Assembly: GCA_004335635.1 (NCBI GenBank)
Contig: QAXH01005874.1
Location: 28,744 to 92,743 of the forward strand
From: Chloromonas sp. AAM2
Lineage: Eukaryota > Chlorophyta > Chlorophyceae > Chlamydomonadales > Chlamydomonadaceae
Reading direction: 5' to 3'
Length of the DNA: 64,000 bases
Shown here: positions 22,285 through 35,700 of the stretch, in pieces
Layout: each line of letters starts with the position of its first letter
Position numbering within the stretch: the stretch's first letter is position 1
Notes under the pieces: generated by a model
The model's database searches: none
Told to the model about the DNA's origin: nothing
Seen by the model: only the letters and a program-made list of their open reading frames with translations
Translations under genes and position numbers: made by a program

Positions 22285-25094
22285 CTACTTCTTGGCTGCA
22301 GAGACGGAGGCTTGCGCCAAAGCATTAATATCCGCATTCATTGAGATCAGCTTGGGTGCGCCGGCAAGGGCGCACTGCAGCATGGCCCTGCCCATGTTTT
22401 CGGTGCTGGAGACCCGGTTGGGGACGCACGCCTTGATGAGGGGCAGAACGGGGCCCAGCACCTGGAGGAAACGTGGCAAGCAATGTCGTGCAGTATCAGG
22501 CAGTATCAGGCAGCATAGTCAGTGGCTAGTGTGTTTGCAACAAAACAACCACGTGCCCTTGCACATTGAGAACGCTTTTCCATGCTGAGAGATACCAGAG
22601 TCATGGCTGCGCAAGATTATGCATTGGCCGGCAGCTAGACGCCTACTTGCAGTCGCCTGCTGCCAGCCTCACGGCATTGCCAACACAGGTCACGTCAGTC
22701 CCTGCCCATGGCCAGTTGCCCCCTTGTGTGCGCTCCTCTGTCATGCTGGAGATCATGACAAGAGCAAGCAGGGCCCAGGCCACCCCCTGACCTTGTACAT
22801 AATGCGGTAGGACTTGGTGGCGGACTCAATGCCGTGCATGGGCTGCAGGAGCAGGTAGGGCAGAGCATCATTTCCAGCGTGATACATTGGGCCATAGCGC
22901 TTGGTCACACATGTGCAGGTTGAGCGTTGCAACACAGAGTTGAAGGCAATCCTCTTGAAGAGCTGGGACTAGAAGCAAACCAGCCAATGCAAATGCCATT
23001 CATTGCAACTTCCCAACATGCGCAGGAAAGCGGCAAGGCGGTATTAGCTTTTTGACAGCTTTCTTACAGCTTTGTCTAGACGGTTATGAACAGTTTACAA
23101 GGCGCTTCACAAACGTTTGCATGGCACTGGCCCCGCTGGCTTCAACATGGCTCTGGGTCTCTGTCCTGCACCTGCCTGAATGATGCCTGGCCTGAACACA
23201 TAGGCCGCCTTAAAGGGCATGGCCAGGATGGCGTTCTCTGTCTTGCCCTGTGCACAGCAGAGGGCAACATGCGACCTGTAGGATGACTCAAGTCCGCTTG
23301 TGATAGCAGCTGCTTGTGGCCAGGGCCGCGAGTGTGTGGACTGCGTGTGTGTGGACTGCGTGTGTGTGGACTGCGTGTGTGTGGACTGCGTGTGTGTGGG
23401 CTGCGTGTGTGTGGGCTGCGTGTGTGTGGACTGGCCTGGTTGTTGCTGTTACATTGGACCGTTAGCCTTAGACCTGATCAAATCAAACCCAGCACACCCC
23501 AGTCACCTTGACGCGCGCCCACATGACGCTGCCCTTCTCAGTGCTGTCGCTGCCCTCGCCGGAAACAAACACAAACGTCATGTCCGCGTTGACCATGGCC
23601 TTTGCTGCAGCCACTGTGTAGTCATGAGTGATCCTGGTGTAATCCGCCTCACTCATTCCCGCGGAGGTCACACCCAGGCACCAGAAACAGGCGTTGTAAC
23701 CCTGACATGGTGCAGGAGTGCACGTGTGAAAATGATGTTTACCAGGTCTGGGACAACTTCTTTTTTGGTAGTGTAACTGGTTGGTCATCTGGCACTGAGT
23801 GGTGGTGATGGTGCATTGGTCGGCGGTGGCGACTGCCAATACTGGGATATAGTCGTTTGTGTTGTGGTGTGAATTGGACACCGAGAAACTGTAATGGTGA
23901 TCAGCAAAGACGGAGATGACCCACAGTCCGGCATGCGGGCCATGCTTGCAACGGTGCATAACTGGCGAGTAGATGCAGAAATAGAGAGCACGTTCTACCA
24001 AACATTTGCAAGGGTCAGAAGGCCGCTCCGATAGCGTGCCAGCAGAGGTGCGAGATTACCATCCGGCGGGCCTGGTTCAGTGCTTGACATTGTAGAGCGT
24101 TCTCTGATGTAAAGTAGGCGTCAGCGATTTCCAATGAATGAAGATGTCAGCAGAGACCTGCTGGGATTGGGTCAGCTGGAGTGTGTGTATGTGTATGTGT
24201 GTGTCGTTTCACATCAGGAGCGCTGTTCACGCTATTAAGATGGAGCAATCAAGACTCAAAAGCGTATAGCAAAAAGACAGGAGTACAACTTAAGGACACT
24301 GCTCGTTTTACAACCTGTGGGAGATACCGCACCTGCTGTGTAAAGGGTAGCACTGGGGGCTGCGCCCCACAGTGGCGGGCAGATGTACATGCTCAAATTT
24401 ATCTTCTTAGGGCAGGCTGGGATATGTTCCAACCTCGTCTCAGGCATGGTTTGCCAGCCCTTGCTGTCATCCCTATCTGTCTGAACTTTCTAAACGATCT
24501 AGCCAAAAAGTTCCTCTCACCTCTATCCCGTACCTGCAGTTGGTGGGCGATGTGAGAGAAGTCGGTGAAGTCTGCATGCACCAGCTCCTGCAGCTTGGCA
24601 TGTGGGGGGGTGTCTGTGGGCCGCCGGGTGACCGACAGGACACTCTGGACCTGCAAGCCAGGGCCAGCCAGAACTGTTGCTGCTGCTGTTGTTGTACGGT
24701 CTGCAGTCCGGAGCCGGGGTAAGCGCCACATCACCGTCTTGGCACAGTGAGTAGGAAGGCGAGATAAGTGGCCAATACAGGGCTCTATTGATCTGGCTGG
24801 CACCGTGGCCTGCAGCAAAGGCTGACGTTGGGTTGCCCTTGACTAGGTTACGCTTTGTTTGGTATACCTGGCGCGGCATGCAGACCAAGCGTCCATGTTC
24901 CCTTGCTACGTGCTGTGATGACGTGAATGCGCACTTGTCGGGCAAGGGCGATCATGGAACATTGTATCGGTTACCAAGCACTTGTGGAATGACTCCCATC
25001 TGGTGAGTCTCACCTCTGGCACGGCGAGACATTCTCTTAGCACACCACGCCCCACCATGCCTGTAGCGCCAAAGAGGATGACTTTCAATGCCAT
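22285..25094 (-). CDS. Atypical SDR, NAD(P)-dependent epimerase/dehydratase-like protein, 230 aa
   Basis: A Rossmann-fold NAD(P)-binding protein of the small atypical short-chain dehydrogenase group annotated in bacteria, fungi and algae as epimerase. Its substrate is unknown. Six exons, all phase 0: 25094-25014, 24650-24534, 23701-23507, 23247-23176, 22842-22792 and 22461-22285. The N-terminus MALKVILFGATGMVGRGVLR carries the glycine-rich nucleotide-binding motif GATGMVG. Later conserved blocks are ELVHADFTDFS, CLGVTSAGMSEADYTRITHD, MTFVFVSGEGSDSTE, WARVKGKTENAIL, AAYVFRPGIIQ and GRAMLQCALAGAP. The order and length match the family from end to end. The intron after 23176 begins with GC (CAG|GCAGGT), supported by phase and by family continuity (RPGIIQ then PMHGI). 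Intron 3 holds a 15-bp minisatellite. The gene is divergent from the TPX2 gene. Confidence 0.88.
23331..23432. repeat. 15-bp minisatellite, about 7 units
   Basis: GTGTGTGGACTGCGT repeats head to tail, with some units reading GGGCTGCGT. It lies in the third intron of the SDR gene. The chance plus-strand frame across it (repeated VCVDC) is not a gene. Confidence 0.9.
24205..24285 (+). repeat. Intronic repeat, family B (SDR intron)
   Basis: A related copy of the two units at 42006-42173. It lies in the SDR intron 23702-24533, antisense to that gene, just after a TGTG run. Confidence 0.5.
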
Positions 25095-25768
25095 TGGCTT
25101 GAGATGTAGCAAGGATCTGCAAATCAAGAGGATGTGAATCTACGCAAACGCAACATGGGCGATTCCCCTTCCCTGCCACCCTCAAGGGCCTGACTACGCT
25201 TGCGCAGAAAGTCAGCCCCTCCAGGAACCACCACCTGTCGTAGTCAGCGAACTGCCAAGTGTTGCGTGATTGAGTCGTGGTAAGTCGCTGCGACTAACCT
25301 TCGCTAATCTTAGCGCTCCGTAACTGCAGACGCCCGGCTATACTGTGCTGGAAAAACGATTTGGCGCTAAGGCACTTAATGTCTGATCACATTGTCTGCC
25401 AAAGTTGACCAGTCCCTAGATGTATGAACCCTAGAGGGTTGTAGAGTTCACCAGCTTTTGCTTTGTACTCTGAGGTAGCCACTGTGCAGTGGCAACAGTT
25501 GGTCTTGGTGACTCAAACACCAATGCCTGACCCGCCTGGCTTTTTGTCGGTTGTAAAACCGCAGCTGTCAGCGCGAGTTGCTGATGAACAGCTGTCTCTA
25601 GACAGCAATGGCTCCCCTGAATATGATGTGCAGGTAGGTAGATTGCATCTCGACTTTCATCAGGATCCCCCAGTTGCGCACGTGCTGGCTGCAGCTTCAA
25701 AGAGACAGCCGGGGGATCACAGCTCCCCAAACGCCTCGGCAAGGCCGTCAGGCTGAAGAGTTGATGCA
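25095..25768. promoter_or_regulatory. Divergent promoter region, SDR(-)/TPX2(+)
   Basis: A 674-bp gap separates two divergent start codons (25094 minus; 25769 plus). No TATA box or coding exon is convincing. It holds the promoters of both genes. Confidence 0.4.
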
Positions 25769-28700
25769 ATGGCGGAAATTGACGAGGCTTACGAGTTCGA
25801 CGCACCTCAGTTCTACCATTTCCGCCGGACAAGCGTGGGCACGTCTCAGGCCAGCTTGTGGTTTGATGCACGAGAGTGCACACCAGGTAACAGAAGGCCT
25901 TGCAGCTACCTTGCACGCGTTGACGGGTCGTGCAGCTGGGCAGTCAATGTTGCGCTTGCTTACCTGCAGACAAAGGCCCACTTGCCGAGGTCAGCAATGT
26001 CCATGCCTTGACGGTCAGCAAGCCCGTGGCAGCAGCAAGCGAAACCGTGCCCGTCGTCTCAGCTGCCAAGAACATTGTGACAAGCTGGGCAGGTGCCTCA
26101 GCGGCTGCAGCTCAGAAGCCAGCCACAGCACCAAGACAGGCCAAACCACCTGTGACATGGGGCAAGGAGAATGGTGAGGCGTTCTTGAGGAGTGCAAATG
26201 ACCAAGCATGCACACGTGCTGTGCTTGCATGCGTGGGTGCAAACATATGGCATGCATGCACGAGCAGCATATCACATCATCGCCATACCTGCATGTTCAG
26301 GCACGCATTTGTAGCTCAGCATGTGTCCATGCAATCCCTCTGAAGACCCATATATTCTGGAGCATGGCATGCAATACCCAGCTATTCCTTTCACACACAG
26401 ACTCACAGCCTGTTCGCATATCAAGCTCGTGATACCTGCACAATGATATGCATAACATGGTATGCAGTCCTTTAGCATGCCCACCATGGCTACATGCAGC
26501 GCCTCTCTGATAGACACTGTGCCACCTTTCAAACTCAAGTGTGCCACTCTTACGCCTTGCAGCAGGCCACATCCGTCATCACATCTGATTTGCCCAATTT
26601 CACACACATGCTGTCTAACTGCAGGTGTGGCTGCTCAGCAGCAGAGCAAGGCAGTCGCCCCAGCAGAGCGAGCTAAGCCCAAGCCATCAGCCAGCCAGCC
26701 ACCAGCACCCGCTGCCTCCCGCTCCGCACCCCTGACTGCCAAGAGGCCCACAGCCAGGCCTGAGGCCAAGCCGGCAACCGAAAAAACGCCCGCAAAGCTG
26801 TCTCCTAGACTGACACGCAGTGTGACAAAAAAACGTCTTGAGGAGGCAGCGTTGCAGCATGCCAGCAACAAAGTAGGTACATGTGTGTGTGTGTGTGTGT
26901 ATGCATGGTAATGCACTGCCAAGTTGGGCAGGGCGCCAAACAGGTGTGCAATCAGCCATGCAGGCGGCATGCCAAGTCCAACAATTTGGCTGGTTTGATT
27001 GAACTACATAGTTGATTGTGACCTGCCTTCTGGTAGGCTAAGACTAGAAATGCGACATGGTAGTCAGTGGAACACCCTTAAATGCAAAAAACAGGCATGA
27101 CCTGTAACTGGAACAAGAGCCTGTCAATCATATCCTTCTGCACCATGCAGGCTAAGAACAGTCGTGTAACCAAATCGCTCAGGGCAGCGCTCTCAAGCGC
27201 CCGCAGCAACCGCCGCAGCGGGGGCGGCTCCCAGGTGATGACGCTGGCTCGGACCAGTTGTACTTTCGGCGGATGCGTCAGAGTTCGTCAAATGTGTACG
27301 ATGGGAAACGAGGATGCTAGAACACTGGCTTAGTCTTTGCTCCAGCAGTCCTTTGCACTCTAGTATTATGATATTGAATATGGATGTTTGAGCCATCTTC
27401 TGTTCCCATTTGTGGTACAATACAGATGTAAGAAGACACTCGCTCACTCACTCACTTACTCACAGGGGGGCGCCACCACCACCACCACCACCAACCAGGC
27501 AGGCACCAGCAGTGCCAGGGCAAAGGTGGCCAACAAAGGGCCTAACAATGCTGCCAACAGAGCGACGGCTAAGGCAGCTGCGGGTGGCAAGCAGGTGCCC
27601 CGCAGCAATAAAGGCACGGGAGGCAATGCATCGAGTGGTGAACGACTGTCAGGCGGGGTTTTCAAGCCGGCCAATGTTGCTCGGCCGAGGGTAGGCGCTG
27701 CGGCTGCCACTTTGCTGGCCCGGGGTGCAGCGGCGCAGGCGACAGCAGGCAGGCGGATGGCGCCACCGCCGGCTGGTCCAGCAGCGGCTGCTTCTGGAGC
27801 AGCGGGCAGGCGGCAGGGCGCAGCCAGGGGCAGTGCAGTGGCAGCAGGCACAGCCGGGCGCAGCCTGCGGAAAGCGCTCATGCCCAACCGGGTTAGTACC
27901 CCACGTGCTAACATGGCAGCTCCATGCTGCTTTTAAGTCCTGCATGTGCGAATCCTGCATGCATGAGTCTTTCATTACTCATTTATGCCATCATTTCATT
28001 CATGCAATTTCATTTTGCCTTTGTGATGCATGTGATGTCATCCCATCCATCGCCTGAGTACAACTGCCATTTTGTGTACCATGTGCTTTAAAACTATGCA
28101 GTAGCTAGGTTTGTCTGCAAATGCAATGTAATGGGGTCGATTATGCCTACTAATTTTTGCTGCCTTCTCAGGGTATGCCTGTGCGGTCCACAAAGCCTCT
28201 AACAATGCCAGAGGAGCCACGCTTCCATACAAGCAGCAGAGCGGTAAGATTTGCGTGACTGGATGCACAGGCATGGCAGCAAGAGGTGCTGTGCAGCCTA
28301 CTGTCACCAATGCTGCCCCTTTGGCCCCATGTAGCCTGCTTGCTTCCATGAGCACACACTATGCGTTGAGTTTGTTTGATACTGCGACACTTTACTTGAG
28401 CCAAGGGAAACCAAACTTGAGCGTCTGCAATCAGCACACAGCGGTCATCAGGCATCAAACGACTCTTTGGTCGTCACGAGTGTACTGCTGGTGGGTTTTG
28501 GTTATATCTGTGCTGCAATTGTGGCTGTACAGGCGCCCAGCACTGCCAAGTCTCCCTTCAAGCCCCTGGTGCTCAGAGTTCAAGAGTTCACCAGAAAGAC
28601 GCCGCCCCGCTTCAAGACAAAGCCTACGCCACTCAAGCCTGCACGTCAGTTCACTGCGACATTGCCCAAGGTGTGCACGACTGTTCCTGCTGGGAAACAC

Positions 28701-31700
28701 ACCTGTGACCTGCACACTAGCATGCAATAACGCAGCCAAATCCTGGTGTTTGCACGACCCTTGTAGCAGCCTGGCTGGCCAGGTTCACTGAAAGTAGCGA
28801 CTACGACTGGCACGCCACCTATCCTGGTGACATCTCAGTGCACCCAGACCGTGGCCGTACAGGTATCAGATCTTTGCTGGCGGTTTTGTTCATGTGATGC
28901 ACTTGAATCTGATGTATGCCGTGCTGTATATTCCGGCTCCCTTGCTTGACCAGGAGCCTCAGCTGCGCACCGCCAGCCGTGCACGCCCATCCACGCTCAA
29001 GCCGCGTGCAGTGGAGGAAGAGGAGGAGATGGCGGCATGGCCTGCCTTTCATGCACAGCCAGTCAGGTGAGACTTCCAGCATTCGCATCATTTTATCTAC
29101 GTCGCCGATCATCTGCATCCATTCCATCCCCTTGCATCCGATCTGCCGTCTGTCCGACGTGATCAGATTCATCAGTCAAGGATCGACTTTGTCATTCTTA
29201 CCATATCTCTGGTAAACCTCGTCTTTAGAACTTCCCTACCGCCTACCGTGTTGCCCAGGCCCGACTTGCTGCGCTCCGCCGCGCCAGCGCCGCCTCGCAC
29301 GGAGCGCAAGCCGCTCACCGAGACGCGGCCTTTCCATTTTGTCAGCGACGATCGCGCAGCCCGCCGACAGGTCAAGGAGGCTGCATATGGGCCTACAGAG
29401 GCAGGCGTGGACCAGTTCAAAGCACTGCCACTGGACCACGCAATCTTGGAGGCACCGGTACGACAATCTAGGGCATGCTTGTATTTTTTCCACGTTTGGT
29501 GAGACAGCTTACTGCGACATTGGTCGCACTCTCTCCTCCTCCGTTACAGCCTCACTTGCCTACCTACCTTCCGTCGCAGAATCACACAGTCTGCTTGTTT
29601 TGTGTGCGTCCTTGTCCGCACCTTGCTGCTTTGTGCACGAACGTGATCACAGGTTCGTCTGCCCAAGAAGTCCCGCATGAGCCTGACTGTGCCTGCCTCA
29701 CCGTTGCTGCTCACGAAGACACGTGCACACGAGGTGAGATACTGCTTGTGGGCCCATGCTGCATTCGTGCACCTGATGATTGCTCGACACCTTGTTATCA
29801 CCTAGCGGAGAAATGCGAGTCATGGCTGTGTGAGTACACACGTAGCCGCTGCCTGGAACTCAGTGCGGTTGTCATTGGTGATTGGTCAAATGACATCCGG
29901 GCATCATTGGAACAGGCAAAAAGTCCTGGAAAGCCATTGTGTTTACTCTGCTATTCCCTCAGCCGTGGGCAGGCATGCCTGTGCTCACAGGCGCGATGGG
30001 AGGAGGAGAAGCACGAGTTCAAGGCCAGGCCCGTGCCAGACTTCCTGCATGTGCCTCCGTGAGTGACCTGGGAGGTACCTGGGAGTCACGTGGGAGGGAT
30101 GTGGGCAACTGGTAGTTGTGTTGTCATTGGACCTGTGATTGATCTGGTGTCCTTGTCATTCGACCTGTGGTCACCTGGTGTCATTGGACCTGTCATTGCG
30201 TACTTGCAAGCATCTGAGCCATTCATGATCCATCCTCAAAGCAAAAGCTCTGGAAAGAGCTGGGGACGTTCCTGCACCTGGAGTTTCTGGATACTTCTTG
30301 CTGCAAACAAAGCCCTGCCCAAAGCTAGAGTACTACCAGCAAATTATCTGCTGCCTGACCAATCTATGGCTACGAGTAGTCCTCTCATGGCACAGCATGG
30401 CACAACATAAAACGCACTCCACCTTATCCCATTCCCTCTTGTGCTTGCATGGTCCTGTTGCAGGGAGTTCCACAACACCTGCGAGCCTCCTCCCCTCACG
30501 CAGCCCCAGCCCTTCAGTCTGCGCACGGACAGGCGTGGACAAACCCACAAGCAAAAGCTACAAGTGAGGCATGCATGCGAGTTACTAGTGGTGCGGCAAG
30601 GCCAGCGGCAAGGCAGCAAATGACCAACCTCACGTTCTGCCTCATCTTTCTCATATGCACTTGCTGTAATTCCAGGCTCGTGTGGCTGAGGAGGAGGCTG
30701 CTGCTGAGGCGGCGCGGCGCGTCAAGGCGCACGCGGCACCCCCAACTTTAGAGGCCCCAGCAATGCCGCCACGGCCCGAGCCTAAGGCCTTGACAGTGCC
30801 CCAGCCGTTTGCGCTGCAGAGCGAGGTGAGGCTGGACGTCGGTGATGGGGGCCCAACACAGTGATGCAATGCAATCTTGACAGGCAGGCAAACGCGGGTG
30901 CCTGTTGTTATGGGGCAAACCAAATTTGAAGGAGAACGTAGCCTCAACTCAAGTGTGCGTCTGCATGTTGGCGCACTGGCTGCCAACGCGTTTAACTCTG
31001 ATGCCTAAGGGTGCCTAAGACTGGAATGCCTGGGAACGCTTGAAGGATCCTGCTCCCTGTGTGCGTACCTCAACTTGGCTGTGTCGTTCCTCAGTTTGCG
31101 CTCGCCTTGTGCTTGTGCTCGCTCTGCAGATGCGCCATGACGAGTTCAGGACGGGCTTCGCGGGCCAACTGGCCGAGGAGGATGCGCAAGCCAAAGCAGA
31201 CGCACAATTCAAGGTCAGGCGCCGTGGTGCAGAGCAATTCATGCTGGTTGTGTTCGGAGGCAAAGGGATGCGTGTGGAATGCCGACACCAGGTTATCCAC
31301 TTCTTGTCCTGTCCTGATTTGACGTACACACATGTATGCCGACCCAAACCCGCATCCGTTTTAAGTGCCACATCACACGTCTTGATTGCCGCACTTGATT
31401 GATCTCACACGCTGATGTTCGAGATGTCGCTGCAGGCGCGTCCAATGTGGCGTGGTGTTCCTTACCAGCTCCACCCGAGCGATGCGCCTTTGACTCTGCC
31501 GGTGGACATGCATCTCGCGACGGAGCACCGCGCTGTGGATCGGAGCGAGTTCGACCGGGCCGTGGAGGACAAGGCGCGTGCTCTGGAGGTGAGGTGTCCT
31601 CGCAACATAGGCGTTGAGCAGAGATTTGATGCTGTACTGAACCCCCCGGTCAAGTAGTCAGAGTTTTCGGGCTGGGGGAGCAGAAATCAGTTGCGCAAAG

Positions 31701-32020
31701 CGTTTGGAGTATTTAAGTTTACGCCAGGGACCCTTGGATCCGCCAGGCACTTCCTGGATTTGATCTCATTACCAACAATACTGTTGGCATGGATACTCAC
31801 ATGGAATTCTTGCCCGCGTTTGTAGGCTGAGAAAGCGTTGGCTGCAGAGGCCGCCGCCCGTGCCGAAGAGGAAGCGGTGCGTGAGTACCGGCGCACCCTA
31901 CGCTACAAGGCGAACCGTGTGCCCGACTTCTCAAAGCCATTTGCAGCCGCTCCATCCAACCGCGCCCTCACGCAACCAAAGACGCCCACTTACGGTCGCA
32001 AGCGCAAGGCGCAGCCCTGA
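25769..32020 (+). CDS. TPX2: TPX2-like spindle assembly factor
   Basis: A microtubule-associated protein; family members activate Aurora kinase and nucleate spindle microtubules under Ran-GTP control. The start AEIDEAYEFDAPQFYHF matches the N-terminal Aurora-binding region (FDAPxFYxF). Exons include 25769-25886, 25970-26173, 26625 to about 26872, 27151-27233 and 27466-27891, then a series ending in 31826-32020. Early exons are Ala/Pro/Lys-rich and disordered. Later ones carry TPX2 repeats: LTMPEEPRFHTSSRA, PLTETRPFHFVSDDRA, the RWEEEKHEFKARPVPDFLH block (about 29994-30058) and PKALTVPQPFALQSE. The last exon has a coiled AEKALAAEAAARAEEEAVREYRRTL-type stretch, then YKANRVPDFSKPF and a basic tail. 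The intron ahead of 27466 shares sequence with a DDX60-like intron. Middle exon borders are approximate. The DDX60-like gene follows 778 bp downstream, same strand. Confidence 0.85.
26881..26901. repeat. (TG)n microsatellite in TPX2 intron
   Basis: A short TG run just after the exon ending near 26872. Confidence 0.8.
27291..27465 (+). repeat. Intronic repeat, family A, copy 1 (TPX2 intron)
   Basis: From CCAGCAGTCCTTTGCA through GGATGTTTGAGCCAT, TTGTGGTACAATACAG and a run of CACTCGCTCACTCACTC, ending at the acceptor CACAG. The same order of blocks ends an intron of the DDX60-like gene (49757-49920). Confidence 0.6.
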
Positions 32021-32798
32021 GTGTACTCGTCACATGTTTTCCGCGATCCCCAGCGGCCCCGTTCACCACGGCGAAGGCTCAAGGCGAGCGTTAAACTGGT
32101 GTTTCAGCCCAAGGTTTAGGTGGCATCCGAAAGGTTGGCAACGAGTTAGCGAGATTTGACGCCGTGACTTGCCATTCGCGATCCGTTAAGGGCCTGACAC
32201 TGGTCAACGAACATTTTGCCTTGTGTTAGAATTTGCCTGTTGTACGATGATGATGGACTTCCACGCGCCTTGTGGCCGTTAGAATACACAGATAGTTGCC
32301 AACCAGACCATCACGAACCGCAAACCTCTGCTGTCTCTGTGGGGTTTCCCTTCTCTAGTGCCGGGCCAGTGTGTATGTTCGTTCAACTGGACTGCAGCCT
32401 GCAGCACAGGTACAACGATTCAAAACTCAAATGCCGTCAACACCAAACATGCCACGGGCACTGCCAGCACGTAGTAGCCCGTAATACATGTAACTTCTTT
32501 CAAATGACATCGTGATTGATTTCAGCTCGCCATAGCACAGAAATGGTTTGTCTAAGGAAGGAAAGGGCAAGTGAGTGTTCAACTTCTGCAGGCTCTTGCA
32601 TGGACACGGGTTGAATGGCAGACCCACACACATCATCACACGAGCTAATAAGCTTCCTGGCAGCAGGTGATTGGTTGACTCGTGCCAGCCTGGCAGTGCG
32701 TTACACTCGCGGTTACGCCCGTGCGCCTGTGCATGGATTTGCCGCATGGATACGGCAGAGCCCAGATCATTTTCACCCAAAGTCATCACTTATTAAGT
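32021..32798. other. Intergenic, TPX2 3' flank and DDX60-like 5' flank
   Basis: A 778-bp gap between two genes on the same strand. I see no gene or clear promoter motif. The reading frame upstream of 32799 is open, so a slightly longer N-terminus is possible, but the ATG at 32799 starts the recognisable charged N-terminus. Confidence 0.4.
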
Positions 32799-35700
32799 AT
32801 GGCTGCCGTCGATGCAAACATAGCAGGCAATCCTGATGAGGAACAAGATGAATTTGCTACGCTACCCCTTTCCCAGCCTTTTGCAGTCACCGCCGCCGCA
32901 GTCACAGATTTGCTTCATGACATGGGCAGCTCTGAGCGCTCGTGCGTAGACGGAGAATCGTTGCTTGTCGAAGCTTTATCAGCCCCAAGGGTTTCATCGG
33001 GCACTCCCATATCCGTGATCGCAGCTCTTGAAAAGCTGCTTGTGTCCCTCACCAGCGTCACTCAGAACGTAGCACAGTTCGATGTCGTATTCTTCAAGGC
33101 TTACGAGCCGGTCTGGGCAGCATCAGCACCCGAAGCCCTCGGTTTGAGGCGGCTGGTGATCGCCCATTTGCAAGCTGCTGGCGTACCAGTGGTCATCTTT
33201 GACGGGCTGTGGAGCGATGGAGGCTTTTCGGCCTATCTGCGCCGTGAGCAGCCATCATTCATGCTCCTCTCAGATGCGGTGGCGGCAGATGGCAACACGC
33301 ACATGCCTCCATGCTTTCAGCAGGTGAGCAGTTGCATGCAGATCATCAGACTACGCAGGACTGCAGCATGCTTTCAGGCTTGGCAACCAACGCTGCTGAA
33401 CATCAGCTGTGTTCATCATCTCCTGCTGGCATGTCGAATCCGACGCTGTATTCCAGCATGCCAATCTCCAGCACCGTGGTCTTTGAAAGTTTGGGTACTT
33501 CATCAGGCCGTCTGTACTGTACTGTACAGTACACGAGGGTGTCTGGACATGCTCGCATGCACCACACACATACGATTACACTTACACGGTCTTTCTGACA
33601 TTCAAACACAAACGTACTTTGCAGGTGGCCTCCATGGCAGGCGGTCTGCTCGTCTTTTGCCTCGCTCAAAGCATAGACGTAGCCTACATGTCATCCCTGG
33701 CCTTTGATCCAATCACTGTTTTCGGTTTTTTGGCCACTGCGGAGAAATCCTCCATCTGGGCCAAGGGAGACCTACCCTTCTACAATGCCACTGCAGCTGA
33801 GATAGTCGAGGCAAGCAGCAAAGCGTTGCAGCTGCCAGCCAGCAGCCTGCCGGCTGAGCAGCTGCCGCAGCTTGTTGGCGAACTGAGCAGCTGGCGCCTG
33901 GCTGCTGGAGTGTGCAGCTTAGCCACATCCCAGCAGGAAGAAGCCACCTTGGACGCCACCCTGCACAGCTGGCTGTCACAGGTGTGGCTAGCGCACCTGG
34001 TGCTGCTCCGCTGCCTGCCGCTGGAGCAGCGGGCGCTCCGGGACCTGCCAGGGTTAACCCAGCTGTCAGCTTTGCAACAGGAGCCACGTGGTAGCGTGGC
34101 ACAGTTCGTTGCCCGGACCACCAGGCTGGCTGCTGGGCTAGTTCCCGCTTTTCCCGCCTGCCTGGCCCGCTCCGGTGACTGGGCACACGCAGGCACCTGG
34201 CATGCCGGCAGCCAAGCAGCCAGCGATATTCAGCTGCAGCTGCGAGCAGAGCTGGCAGACAGCTACGACATTCGGCTGTTCCACAGCCTGCTGCTGCTCG
34301 CCTGCGCCCAGCAGCAGCCATGCTCACTCGGCCTGCCACCGGCAGCTGAAAAGGAGTGGCTGGGCGCCTGCTCCGCGTTGCAGCGGCTGCAAGCTGGTTC
34401 ACCAGCAGCAGTAGCAGCAGCAGCTGGAGCAGCCAGCCTGCCAATGGCACCAGCTGCGCTGCATGAAGAGCTGACAGCCCTGCTGGCCGGATCAGTTATA
34501 CCTGGCTTAACAGCAACACTGGCACAATGGCAACAGGCTGCTGCAGTGCAGCGGGCGCAGCCTGTTGCAGACAGGACGTACGATGCAGCAGTTGGAAATC
34601 GGCTGCTGAAGGACAGCTTCGTCAGCAGTGTGTTGCAGCAGTGCCCGGCAGGGGAGGCGCCTGCTGCTGGTGCTGGTGCTGGTGCTGGTGCTGTCCAGCC
34701 TGCGGGCGCCCTTCAGGGTGTGCCCGCTGCATATCACCCCCTCTTTGCCGCCCAGAAACCCTTCAGGTGAAGAATTGAGGAGTTTCAGGAGAGCTGTCTT
34801 GCATGCAAGGTGCATACCATCATGCTGGCACCAGGCTCTATAGGCGCGTTTCATCGCAAACATTGCTATGCAAAGGCGCTAGTATATATCAGAACGGCAC
34901 ACGATGCAACACATCTTGCTAGCAGCATGTGCTTGTGACCGACCCTGAAGCTAGTCATGAAGTCAGTCAAGCATGAGCAAAGCCTTGTTGCACTGCAGGA
35001 GTCTCACAGCAGTGCCTTAGGTTGGTGCTCATGTCTGGTCCCTCCGACAGTACCTCTCAGTGAGAGTAGCTGCTAAGCACCTGTAAAGAGACAATGGTCA
35101 AGCAGTGATGTATGCATTGTTTATTTTGACTGCGCAGGAACCCTCATCATTGGCATGTCAAGAAGGAGCTGCAGCCAGCCTTCGTATCCGAGGTGCACTA
35201 CAGCACATCACTGCATGTGGCATGCTCCTCACTCCCAGACTCCAGTTCGTGCAGACTGCTTCAAAAACACTGCCTCAGATTAATTTGCTCATGAAAACGT
35301 GAATGCTCCCAGCTTGATTTTTTCAGCGGGAACTCAGATGCACCCTAGGGGAACGTGTTCTGACTCCAGTGGTCAAGCTGCGTGCACCTGGCTTGCTTGT
35401 GATACTTACCATCCCCCGAGACAGCTTGCTATACTTCCACAGCAGCATTCTCCCCACCTGACGTTTCAATACCTTATCAACATAACCAGCTCACTTTGCT
35501 GTCCCTGCAGGCCACTGATGAGAGTGAGGTGTTGAAGCATCTGCTCAAGCAGGTGGACATCGTGCCCTTAGAGGAACTCAGCACACTCAAGTACGTACTC
35601 TGGCAACATGCACATGCACGAGGATCTCTCACCTCCAAATGTTTTACTATTGTCCAGGTCGGGTCCCAGCCTGGCGCCCTGTATACATGCCGTGTCGTCG

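Noticed and set aside
23300..23776. 158-codon frame with VCVDC repeats
   Set aside because: It is created by the 15-bp minisatellite inside an SDR intron.
27456..27914. 152-codon minus-strand frame opposite TPX2
   Set aside because: Antisense shadow of an Ala/Gly-rich exon whose plus-strand frame fits TPX2 splicing.
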